Assembly: GCA_029532415.1 (NCBI GenBank) | Contig: JAQOTA010000018.1 | Location: 186,001 to 250,000 of the forward strand | Source of the DNA: Marasmius tenuissimus | Taxonomy: Eukaryota > Basidiomycota > Agaricomycetes > Agaricales > Marasmiaceae | Length of the DNA: 64,000 nt | Reading direction: 5' to 3' | Part shown: positions 23,407 to 33,200 of the stretch, piece by piece | Numbering within the stretch: the first letter of the stretch is position 1 | Layout of the letters: each line of letters starts with the position of its first letter | The notes under the pieces: model-generated | The model's input: the letters and a program-made list of their open reading frames with translations, nothing else | What the model was told of the DNA's origin: nothing | The model's database searches: none | Position numbers and translations under genes: made by a program

Positions 23407-23507
23407 TCTTGCTCGAAGTACGAAAATTGAACTGCGCGTGCACCGTGAGTCTAGACCGCTTCAGAAAAGCAAACAAACAGCGCACAGCGACAGCCCTCCT
23501 GAGTACC

Positions 23508-25606
23508 ATGTCGTCGACGTCATCAACGACGTCATTCTCATTCGTGGCTGCGCCGTCGAGGTTTGCTCCGAGACCCGCTACTGGTACTGGCCTTGCTGCC
23601 ACTGCCAAATCGGGACCCACACTCATTGGCATTCGCCCACCCACCTTTTCATCGACCTCTTTATCCTCTTTGACTACCCCTTCATCGCCACCCACACCCT
23701 CGCCAGCACCATCGACGAAATGCCCACTAAGCAAAATCAGCATATCGCCTCGTAAACGCGCATTGCATCGTAACATCGATGGCGAGTACGACGAGATTCT
23801 GAACGGAATCAGGATGGGCGCATCAACGAGAATTGCTGGGTCTAGGGGGGTTATGAGTACGAAAGAAAACGCGAGTAACATCCAGAAGACGAACCGGGAG
23901 GCAGAACTTCTGGCGAAGCTTGAGGCAGCGGAGAAGAGATATCAGGCATTGAGAGACGGTCTCGACTCTCAGGCCCTGTGTATCGCGGGTGCTCAGGACA
24001 AGCTCACCAACGCGCATTCGGATCCTGACCATGCCATCGGCAAGCGTCCTCGTACCAGATATGAAGACGACAAGGAAGAAAATGTCATTCAAGGTCGAAA
24101 AGGGAAAAAACGGGAAGGAGCTGGGGAGGCAGAGAATACATACACGAACGAGGACACGTTGGAGATACAAGCCTTCTTTGGATGCGTGGAGAGATGCCAG
24201 AAGGTGTCGCAAACGCAAGGAGAAGAAGCCCAACATTGGTTGGATTTAATGCAAGCAGTAAGTCTCGGGCTTTTATTGTTCTCGACAGTAAACACTTACA
24301 GAGCGACTGTCTCCCTTCAAAGCTGCTCGACAACATCCCCGGCCTCCCAGAACAATCAAGATCGATAATATTTAACGTCATGTTGGGCCTCTCGAAGAGC
24401 TCAGGCCTGTATCCTAAGTGCTTGACACTCAAGAACGTGGATAAGCTGGGCGAACGTCCAGTCGCGGGAGGTGGCTTCGGAGACGTATGGAAAGGGAGGG
24501 TCGCGGATCAACCTGTGTGTTTGAAGGTCGTGAGGGTCTTTACCAAGTCCGACGTTGGGCAGCTGGTCAAAGTACGTGACATCTTGGACTCGTGCATGAC
24601 GCTTTGGGCTCACCAAGGCTCAGGAGTATATGCGAGAGGCGATCGTTTGGCAGCAACTTAGACATCCGAACCTTTTGCCGTTCTTGGGGATTTACCACCT
24701 CAGCGAGAACGAACTGTGTTTAGTCTCGCCATGGATGGAACGGGGGAACCTCGTAACTTATCTCCAAAATACGCCCAGAGAAGAAGTTGACCATCTGTCT
24801 TTGGTAGCCGCTTTCTCCATCCCTTCTATTTTCTGCAATTCTGATATGCTTGCAGGCGTCTGACGTAGCTTCCGGTCTTGCTCATCTTCATGATAGAAAA
24901 ATTGTTCATGGTGATATCAAAGGAGTGAGCATTCAACTATTTGCCATCGACACCAGCTGATCGTCGCTCTCATGCAGCTCAACGTCCTCATTACCCCCGA
25001 GCTTAGGGCCAGCATTGGAGACTTCGGACTATCACATGTCGCTGATTCACAAGAGCTTAAGCTGGCGATATCTCTTACGAGCCACTCACGGGGAACAACG
25101 CGATGGCAAGCGCCAGAGCTCATGGATCCAGAACTCTCGTATGTCTCCACGGCACAAAGCGACATGTTTGCATATGGCTGCGTTTGCTACGAGGTACGTC
25201 GTGTCTTCCCTTCCTGAGGTTCACGAGAACTGAACGGATATCCGTACTAACATAGATCTTCAGCGCTGGGCTTGCCCCCTTCTACGACCTGAAAGACGTT
25301 GCAGTGGTCCTCGCAGTGTTCGTCCATAGACGGCAACCATCCCGTCCGGCAGGGCTGGACGATGACATATGGGAGTTTATGACCTCGTATTGGAACCGTG
25401 ATCCTTCGCTTCGACCCACAGCGACCGACACTCTCGCCCGCATCCGCGTTTTAAGAGGCCCAAGTAGAGAAGGCAGTGATATGCAGTCCACGCCTCGTTG
25501 GTCATCCGTCGTGGAGAAGATAAGGAGCAGTGTACACCATCCGTCCCTGGATCTAGACCTCTTGAACAGCTTCTTGAACGATGAGCTCGACAGCGCGACT
25601 GGATGA
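23508..25606 (+). CDS. TKL-type protein kinase with Ser/Thr/Pro-rich N-terminal domain
   Basis: Six exons: 23508-24257, 24302-24571, 24618-24803, 24856-24924, 24978-25193, 25256-25606. They sum to 614 codons (613 aa). Residues 1-75 are Ser/Thr/Pro-rich. Residues ~75-120 hold KCPLSKISISP and ILNGIRMGASTRIAGSRGVM, a block shared with the gene at 27229-27771. Then a charged region. The kinase domain has glycine loop GGGFGDVW (306-313), Lys325 in CLKVV, catalytic loop HGDIKGLNVLI (420-430; HGD in place of HRD), DFG at 440-442 and WQAPE at about 468. Asp422, Lys424 and Asn427 are present, so catalysis is plausible. HGDIKG is common among mushroom TKL kinases. Introns are short (44-62 nt). Substrate and pathway are unknown. 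Confidence 0.9.
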
Positions 25607-27228
25607 AGGTGCGCTTTACAGTTACGGAGCGTACTTCAACTGGGACCGATGAAGAACCGCTAGTAGCACACCAGAGCGTTCTCGAGTGGAGGTTTAACGT
25701 GTCAATAGTACCGCCGGGCTCGGGGGAGTTTATCAGGTTTTGTACTTTCTAGGGCCTATCGTCAATCAAGTGAATACTAAATAGCTAGGGGAGTAAGTGA
25801 AGAGAGCCGGGAGCAGGTTACGCTATAGTATCAGTGTCCGACAAGCAAACAAAGAAAGTGGTATTGTATCGGGGACTAAGCATTGTTCAATAAGTTTGGC
25901 TGGGACAATATGAATACATAGTATAGGTGCGGCTATTTTTTCGCTGGATAACCTTGCACGGACGCGGCGAGAGCCAGGAAGCGGTAAGGCGAGGTCAGAT
26001 TGATTGTTTGCGTATAGCGAGAGGATCGATTCGGGAATACTCGCATTGAGCACGAATTGAGGCAGCAGCCTCATTCGCTGCTGCCTTCATCCGCTGAGGA
26101 CTACTCCCTTCCTTAATCTATCCACCGACACAGAACTCTCCCTCGAGGTCTCTAAGTCTCCGAGCTGCGAAAACTCCGCTCCGCTATCTGGTCCCAGATA
26201 GTCACGTCAAAGGGAGGAGAGGAACCTGGAGAGGAGGGTGTACCTTGCCTGAAAGGCCATCTCGGGGTACGCCGCTACGCGTTCTCTGATAGAGAAGCCT
26301 CAGTAGCACACGCCGACGGTTGCTTTACGTCTGCGCAACTCTGAACTATGCCACCTTGTGCCTCTGCCAAGATCGATTAGCCGTTTGCTTACAGGTACCC
26401 CTCCCTCTCCCTCCACTCATGTCGAACCGCGCGTCGCGTGAAAGAAAGGTGGACCCGCACACAATCGTCCGTAGGGATTGATACGTACTTTCACTTGCCA
26501 CAACCCAACTAATCTTACTCTCATTTCTGTGTCGTAATCTCGCGTGGCTTCGTCTCAGTGAGCATGCCCAGGCTATCACCTTCGTTTGTCACTATGCACA
26601 CGAACCAGTGTAGCAATTTGCCTACAAAGACAACCAACGTACACTTGACTCGTGAAAGAGAGAAAGAAAGGGGGAAAGGGTAACAAGGGAACGCGGTCAA
26701 ATGCATGTTAACGGTCATGGGACCAGCAGCATTCAGTACGTATCCAAGTACGTCGACCGTCAACACCGGGTCCATCATTCTCCGAAGGCGCAGGTGAGAG
26801 AGGTAACCATCGCGCCCAATCGCACCCAATCAGGGATCGTTCAGAAAATAAACCTTGTTTGTATGATACTTCCTTTCAACTACGTACTTCTTTGTACTTC
26901 TTATCTTACTATACTTTATGTACTACTTGTAATCTGATCTTGTACTCTTATCCTTATCCTTATCGTTACCCTATAACCACCTACGAACCCCACAAACCAG
27001 AAAAAGAAACAAAGGGCGATGTATGTGTGTGGGGAGCGGGATCTGCTGATCATAATCATGATGTTGATAGAAATGGAATTCACATCTGTGATCCAGCCCA
27101 CAAAGGAAGACCATGATTCCTGATCTTAACGCTTCCCCACATCGACGTCCAGCCACTCTCAACGATAACAGCCATCCTTCCCACCAACCGTCCCTCAACC
27201 ATCATCAAGCCTCAACCATGCATCAACA
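25607..27228. other. Intergenic, nothing recognised
   Basis: About 1.6 kb between converging genes. Frames here are short and lack family signals. An AT-rich stretch lies at about 26870-26980. Confidence 0.4.
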
Positions 27229-27771
27229 TCAACAACCCCCCATCGTCACGTCCATATCCCCCGACTGCGTAAAGGTAGGTGAAGGTGACGGCGTTGGCGT
27301 CCCCAGTCGCCTCATAACTCGCCTAGACCCAGCAATCCTTCTCGGCGCACCCGTCCTGATCCCATTCAGGAACTCATCGCCACCATCGTCGTCAGCATCG
27401 TACTCGTCATCAAGAGAGATGTTATGATGCAACACGCGCTGACAAAGAGGCGGTATGCGAATTTTCCCTAATGGGCATTTCGGCGATGTGGACGGTGTGG
27501 ATGGCGTTGATGAGGACGTGGACGTGGACGGCGCGGTGAAAGAGGAAAAAGAGGATGATGGGAGTGTGGGTCTGGCAACAGCATTGTGTGTGCTGGGTCT
27601 CGACGACGATGACGCGGGTGGCACTGGGGATGTAAAAGAAAACGCAGTCGACGTCGACGGCGCAGCCATGAAAGAGAATGACGACGACATGGGCGCGTTG
27701 AAACCAAAGTAATGGCCGTGGGCGTGGTGATTGTTATGAGGCAGAGTATAGTGGGAGTCGACTTCCATCAT
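27229..27771 (-). CDS. Low-complexity protein sharing the kinase's N-terminal domain, 180 aa
   Basis: Single open frame of 180 aa starting at 27771. The N-terminal half is Ser/Thr/Pro-rich (SFSFMAAPSTSTAFSFTSP). Residues ~95-150 read KCPLGKIRIPP, LHHNI and EFLNGIRTGAPRRIAGSRRV, closely matching the TKL kinase at 23508-25606 (KCPLSKISISP, LHRNI, EILNGIRMGASTRIAGSRGV), including the preceding FSFVAAPS/FSFMAAPS start. No kinase domain follows. It is therefore either an ancestral stand-alone protein or the truncated product of a duplication. The conserved block has no function known to me. Confidence 0.7.
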   Translation of the reverse strand: MMEVDSHYTLPHNNHHAHGHYFGFNAPMSSSFSFMAAPSTSTAFSFTSPVPPASSSSRPSTHNAVARPTLPSSSFSSFTAPSTSTSSSTPSTPSTSPKCPLGKIRIPPLCQRVLHHNISLDDEYDADDDGGDEFLNGIRTGAPRRIAGSRRVMRRLGTPTPSPSPTFTQSGDMDVTMGGC

Positions 27772-28113
27772 TTTTGTGTGTCGTCAAAGTGTCGAGGAAC
27801 AAAGAAAAAAAAATTTGTTGGCAGTGGCAGCGGGAGCGGTGGAAGGGAAAAGTTGATTGCGGGGTAAAAAGAACTGTGGGAAAGTAAGGAGAAAAATCAC
27901 CTGTTTTTTATACAAGTACCCAGGGCCGAAGGGATGCCGGTCCGATCAAACGTCACTTCCAAGTCGTGGCCGTGGCTGTGTATTCGTTGCTTTTTTGGGG
28001 GGATAGTGCTCTTATGCTGTTGTGCGCCACGTCGAGATCCGGCATAGCCGTCAGCCAAAGAGAAAGGAAAGGAACAAGGCTGATGGAGGACTCACAGTGA
28101 CCCACAACGCATC
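27772..28113. other. Promoter region of the 180-aa gene, otherwise nothing recognised
   Basis: AT-rich runs and a TTTTTTATAC stretch near 27903 could serve as minus-strand promoter elements. No gene was seen. Confidence 0.35.
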
Positions 28114-29274
28114 TCATGAGCCCCTCCTAGCAACCCAGAACTCTGCCTGATAGATCCACTTCATCATCGCCTGTCCATCATGAGTGTACTCGCAGGGCAC
28201 TGTCCTCGCCGAATCTTCCTCAATGGTAAACCCAACTGCCCTCGCAGCCTCCCACACCTCTTCCAAACTCAGTTCCATCTTGGCCTGACTCCCCGAGCAC
28301 CAGAGCAGCGGTCCTAAATTGATCCATATTCCGCCTGGCTTGAGCAACGTGTGGATCTGATCAAGCGTAGCAAGAATGTTCGTAGATGTGTCGATGAAGA
28401 ACAATGTGACGATATAATCGTATTCGCCTTGGAGTGTAAGAAAATCCTGTTCGACCAGCCGAAAGTTGTCACCGAAGCGTGGAACGACATCTGGGAATTT
28501 AACCGGCCTGAACAAGCTCCCGTTGCGGCGTTGGTGAGAGAACCAATACGCATACGGATGAACAACGTGCTGGTCGACTTCAGTCGTCGTCTTGGGTGAG
28601 CATAGGAACCTAAACGCGAGGTTCATGTAGAACGACAGCTCGTTTGCTGTCACATCGAATGATGAATCCAACTGAGCAATTTCGTATGCCAGTCTTCCTA
28701 GGCCTGAGCCAGGCAATAAAATCCGAGAGCCGGCCTTTTTGGGAGCCTGCTGTAGAATGTCGAGAATAGGCCTAAAGATCCTTTCGCGTTCCTCTGCCCC
28801 TTCACTGCTCCAATCCCGAACGAAATGCTTTAGAGCTTCTCGAACGCGTGCAACACTTGGATTTGTGCTCAGAGCTTCTGTCCCGGAGCCCAGTTCGTGC
28901 CCCAACTCTTCCTTGGCTAACTGCGCGATCCTATCCGTCACAGCCCCATTCGCCTCATTCGTCTCTTCTAACCTTCGAAGTTTTGCTGGATACCCAATGT
29001 CGTACCCAATCCTTTTATGTCGTCGACTGATCGTCGCATATGCACGTTGCATACCCCTGACTTGCGATGAAGACAGTTGTCGGTAGGTCAGGTAGGATTT
29101 GTAGGCGTTTGGGAGGGAGTATCCATCGTACTGACCTACCCTCGAAAGAGGTCGTTTTAAAGAAAGAAGCGAGGCTAACTCGGCCCATGTAAATAGCGAG
29201 GAGACATGATAAGCCAGAAGGCCGAGTATGAGTGGGAGGAAGAGTGTGAGGACAATGTCGGACGACAAGGGCAT
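28114..29274 (-). CDS. Carnosine N-methyltransferase-like protein (N2227 family)
   Basis: Intronless. The ATG at 29274 gives 386 aa; the open frame extends further upstream but this start places a hydrophobic segment (VLTLFLPLILGLLAYHV) right at the N-terminus. The N2227/CARNMT1 SAM-dependent methyltransferase signature is clear: RILLPGSGLGRLAYEIA (SAM-binding loop), ANELSFYMNLAFRFL, then DTSTNILATLDQIHTLLKPGG and WINLGPLLW (the family's GPLLW). Length fits the family (~400 aa). In animals and yeast the enzyme methylates carnosine or related His-containing peptides; the fungal substrate is not established. The N-terminal hydrophobic stretch suggests membrane association, unlike the cytosolic animal enzyme. 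Frame intact. Confidence 0.88.
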   Translation of the reverse strand: MPLSSDIVLTLFLPLILGLLAYHVSSLFTWAELASLLSLKRPLSRVGQYDGYSLPNAYKSYLTYRQLSSSQVRGMQRAYATISRRHKRIGYDIGYPAKLRRLEETNEANGAVTDRIAQLAKEELGHELGSGTEALSTNPSVARVREALKHFVRDWSSEGAEERERIFRPILDILQQAPKKAGSRILLPGSGLGRLAYEIAQLDSSFDVTANELSFYMNLAFRFLCSPKTTTEVDQHVVHPYAYWFSHQRRNGSLFRPVKFPDVVPRFGDNFRLVEQDFLTLQGEYDYIVTLFFIDTSTNILATLDQIHTLLKPGGIWINLGPLLWCSGSQAKMELSLEEVWEAARAVGFTIEEDSARTVPCEYTHDGQAMMKWIYQAEFWVARRGS

Positions 29275-32266
29275 TGTCCTGACGTGGGTGGGTCGAGACT
29301 CGATGGGAAGTTCGGTCCGGAGGACGACAAGGTTCCCACGGTAGCTCAGGTTTCCAGTCTGTGCACGTGCTGCATCACAGACCAATTTTCTCTCGTGCCT
29401 TCAAGTTCAAGGACCCTCATCGTCGTCCGAATCATGGTCTCGTCTCTTAGCTCTTGGTCTCCTCTGCACCTTCTGCAACGACGAATAACGTGCATTGTTA
29501 GAAAGGTTCAGAAAGTCACGCGCGGCAACCTCAGGCTCCCTATCCGTCCTACGCCAATTCGCTCTGTGCGGGCGAAATTGGATGAAAATCAACCCGGGAA
29601 ATCAGTCTTCGGTTGTTTGCTTATAAACCAGCCGTCGGCTGGTTGTAGGTTGATTTTCAACCAAAGCCCATAGGTTGCTCTTCATACTATAATGGCCACT
29701 TTCAACCAGTGAATTTGTAGGGGCGGGTACCGGCTGTACCTACTGAAACCCAACCAACATCAGGTTGATCCCTCGGGCTGATTTAGGATTATATTACCCT
29801 ATTGGCTGGATGCTATCAGGATTCACTAGGCCTCACTATGCGGTTTGTGGTAGCAGAAATAGTAGAAATGTATTAGCAGGTATATATATACATGGTAATG
29901 TGAACGACAAATCGCGGGTAAGGACTACATGAGCTTATAGATTGTCTGACACCGCGCGCACTACACCAACCGTTCAATGAGAGGTGGTATTCAGCTGCGA
30001 AAAGGCAAGAGCGAGTCAGTGTTTGAAGCGCTCCATACGTGATGGACACTCACTCTAGCCTCGGCCCTCCACACTGACAGCGGCGGGTTTTCCCCATTGC
30101 CGATACCTCTTGAGCCTGACAAATACCTCTTACATCTAAATTGAAAGCTTCCACCGATATTGATGTTTTATTTGCACTGGAAGATATGGTCAGAAGAACC
30201 GAGCTTGGAAGTCGACGAAGGGTGGACGTTGGAACTCACAATGGCACGTGGTATTCCATGTTGATTTTGGATGGCAGGAAGCAGGAGGCAGGGAGCAACC
30301 ATCAAGCTGTGGTGGCCTTGATTATCTGTGCTCGCTATGGCAAGTTAAACATTACTCACGGAAATGAATTTTAACGAAGGGTATAACCGTCTGATTGGTC
30401 TGTTCCTTCGGATACTCGGTATAGCTATATGTACGTCGAGCTCAGTATCATGATGAAAATAGTATGGCTCTTTCAGCGCACCTTTTATGCTGCCCGTAAC
30501 CCAGCGCCCGCTTTTCGCTGCTCCAGTCTCAATGGGCTCTGCTGCCCACAGAGGTCTACTGTGGGCCGCGGCTAGTAAAGTTCTTCATCTGAATGTTAGT
30601 TTTGATGGGTTGCGATGGGTAGTTTGGATTGCATAAAAGGATCTTGTAGTAGGTTTCGGTGTCGACGGGTTTCTCAGTGCCGTGTGTTGAGCGTCTTGAT
30701 AGTGGAGGATAACAGACTGACAGATTTGCTGACTTAGGCCGTGAGCGACGAAAAAAAATTGTTTGCATTTGTGTTTATCGCATCATCTGACCTCATGAAT
30801 ATTCCCACAGCTCACCAACCAATTGTTCCATCCGGTCCTTGGCTGAAAATCAGCTCCGTAAAGTCAGCCAAGATGGTTGTCTGAACTAGATCAACCAACA
30901 ACTAGCCGAAGTTAGGTTGGTTGTTGATTAGCAGTCATCACTCGGATGATAATCAACCAACGCCACCCTCACAGTGTCGAGGAGTCGTTCAGTGTTCTTC
31001 CAGCAGTTTCTCTGCACCACGATTGCGCCCTCCGGGTGATCTATGAGGCCCGATCTGTAACGCAACCGGCCATTTCTCGACCTGACGACGAGTAGTTTGG
31101 TTATTAGGATTAGGATTCGGAGAAATGATCTCTCCGGTTCTTCTTACGACGTTGGGTTATGGGAATGGTTTGGAGATCCGAGAGACAGCTCCCCTAACTC
31201 TCATCTGGTACTGTGGACCTTAAAAACCTCAAGCTTCAATCTCGCCCAAGCATTCAACAATCTCCTCAACCAACATTCCAGGGACCCTGGGGCTTCCCCT
31301 TGTTCCAGTTCAGTCGGCCCCCCCGGATTTCAGCCTCATCTACGTTATGATCGCAAGCTGATCTACGTTATTTTGGACTAGAATTATAACGACTTACCAC
31401 GTATGGTGTGCCAAATCTTCAAACCTGTGGCATCGTTCTCCGAGCAATTATTCTCATTTCCGGCGGTAGCGCCTCTCCGGGAGCCTTGAGAAGTCTTGGA
31501 GTATACTTCCTCAGCGCTCTGAGTTGTTGGCCATATGGAAAACAAGTGCCCCCATAGGGGAAAAGCAAAACCTTTGAAGGACGTCAATGATATATGCTCC
31601 AGAGCGGCGCCCCCATCTACGTTATTTTGGGCGGCGGACCCTGGGGGAGCTTCCCAAGTCCTTATTCCAGAACATCTTCCACGAATGGTGTAACCGTGTG
31701 GCCAAGTTATTGAACTCTCCCGCGGCGCGTCGCTTTATCTCGCTCCATACACTGCTCTTTGCTCTCGCTTTCCGCGTTGTAGCCGACGCTCACCGGTGCC
31801 AAGGGAGGGCTTCATAGTCATTCCAAAGGTGTAGATGAATGATGAATGATTGCGATTGTTAACCTTGACCTAAAAGCATGACTTTCCGAACGTCTACCTC
31901 TATCTCTGTAACCCTACTCAACTGGTATCGTATGGCTCAGTTGTGATGCAAGGCATCTGGGGGCCTTTGTGGTTTGCACATCTAGAAGCAGCCTTTGTTG
32001 AGCGGCGAAAGAAGGCTATTCACGGGTTGCATATTCTCGCGATCTGACAATCCGTGCTTGGCAAGTACCGGCATCGGCGGTACTTACAACGAGACTCATT
32101 TCCTTACCCTTTTTCAATACTTCCACCAGGGGAAGCAGTCACCAACGTACTGGAGCGGGGCCCAGGCAGCAATGCCGCTCTACCTTTACGGTTTCAGTGT
32201 ATCGCTCAATAGTCGGTCAACACGGGAAGGCATTTCTGCGCTTGTCTTTTCGAGGGCCACCATCCG
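29275..32266. other. Long intergenic region without a supported gene
   Basis: About 3 kb. It contains many short inverted motifs related to GGTTGATTTTCAACC (29650-29665, 30880-30970) and a near-perfect palindrome AACCAGCCGTCGGCTGGTT around 29626-29644, possibly remnants of a small non-autonomous element. Between 31270 and 31700, the strings ACCCTGGGG..CTTCCC and TCTACGTTAT recur. From about 31840 on, the sequence is homologous to the promoter region of hydrolase copy B (49580-50126). Confidence 0.45.
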
Positions 32267-32273
32267 TATAAAA
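32267..32273 (+). promoter_or_regulatory. TATA box of hydrolase copy A
   Basis: TATAAAAG about 50 bp upstream of the ATG at 32320; the identical arrangement precedes copy B at 50071. Confidence 0.6.
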
Positions 32274-32319
32274 GAGAACTTCACGATCGGTTCTATCTTC
32301 ACAGCTAACTTACCGTCCC

Positions 32320-32773
32320 ATGGATCGCAAACATCTATCGAGAAATCTCTTCTTCATCTGCGCTTTCGTCTCGTTCTTGTCTGGGCACGCAAAGGCAGAT
32401 TGCGCTGCTACGACCAGGAGAGACCTGTCAGCTCGCGGTGACAACAGCACTCAGTCATGGAATGAATCTTCCTGGGGAACGGTAGGTCTGCTCTCGAGTC
32501 ACTCACAACGTTTCACATACTGATTTACTCCCCTCTTGACAGCTTGAACCCTCGAAAGAACTTCGATGGGTAGAATGCTACAGAGACGTCGGAGAATTTG
32601 AATGTACCCGCCTTCAGGTAGGTCGGGAGACGTGCCTCTACCGCGTCACGGTTTATTTAAGCTCTCGTTGAATAGGTACCACTGAGCTATCACGAACCTG
32701 AGGGCGAAACAGCCGCAATAGCCCTCATGCGTCTGGCCGCCAACGTGTCTGCAGATAGCCCAGACTATCGGGG
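32320..32773 (+). pseudogene. TAP-like serine hydrolase copy A, 5' fragment (split by transposon)
   Basis: Exons 32320-32481, 32543-32617 and 32676-32773 match exons 1-3 of copy B (50127 onward). They comprise a signal peptide (NLFFICAFVSFLSGHAKA), then LEPSKELRWVECYRDVGEF, then VPLSYHEPEGE and LMRLAANVSADSPDYRG. Homology stops exactly at 32773, where the KDZ element begins, and resumes at 46029. The promoter with its TATA box is retained, so a truncated transcript is possible. There is no stop or frameshift before the break. The rest of the gene is at 46029-48009. Confidence 0.9.
32766..32773 (+). repeat. Left target-site duplication TATCGGGG
   Basis: 8 bp, identical to 46021-46028 on the other side of the element. 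Copy B has the single corresponding site as TATCGAGG followed by the same CCCCATCCTCTT-type sequence. Confidence 0.92.
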
Positions 32774-32845
32774 CACCTTAGGCCGGGAATGTGACAGCCG
32801 GATCATAGTTGTTAGGATGGGTTTCCCACGTCACGGAAACCGACC
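32774..32845 (+). repeat. Left terminal inverted repeat (~72 bp)
   Basis: Starts CACCTTAGGCC. Blocks shared with the reverse complement of the right end: AGGCC, GACAGCCG/CACAGCCG, TTTCCCACGTCA and GGAAACCGACC. One indel separates the two copies. Confidence 0.88.
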
Positions 32846-33200
32846 AAAGAGGTCAAGTCACCAGTGCCGTAACGTAGCAAACACTATCCTTCTCCTCCAC
32901 CATCGCGTACGATACACCAATATATCGACCTTGTATCTGCCTACTTTCTTCTGGACCTCAGAAGTCGCGTGAAATTCCGATTATAGTTCATGGTTATCGT
33001 CAGTGCTCGCGTAAAACTGCCCTGGTGAAGGTGGGAAGCATCTACGGATCGAAGACGTTGCACCCCAGCAAGAAAAGTGCGTATTCAACTTGCATGTACC
33101 CATCTCAAGCTTTATCTAATGTCGAAAAGCTTCATAGGACTCCAATTGAACAGAAACCCTTGCACCCTAATCTCATACGCGTTCGTTTGACATCAGTACC

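Noticed and set aside
26859..27198. Tyr-rich frames in an AT-rich stretch
   Set aside because: Simple-sequence composition (CTTATCC/GGTTAT-like runs) explains them. They are not near a contig end and are not true telomeric repeats.
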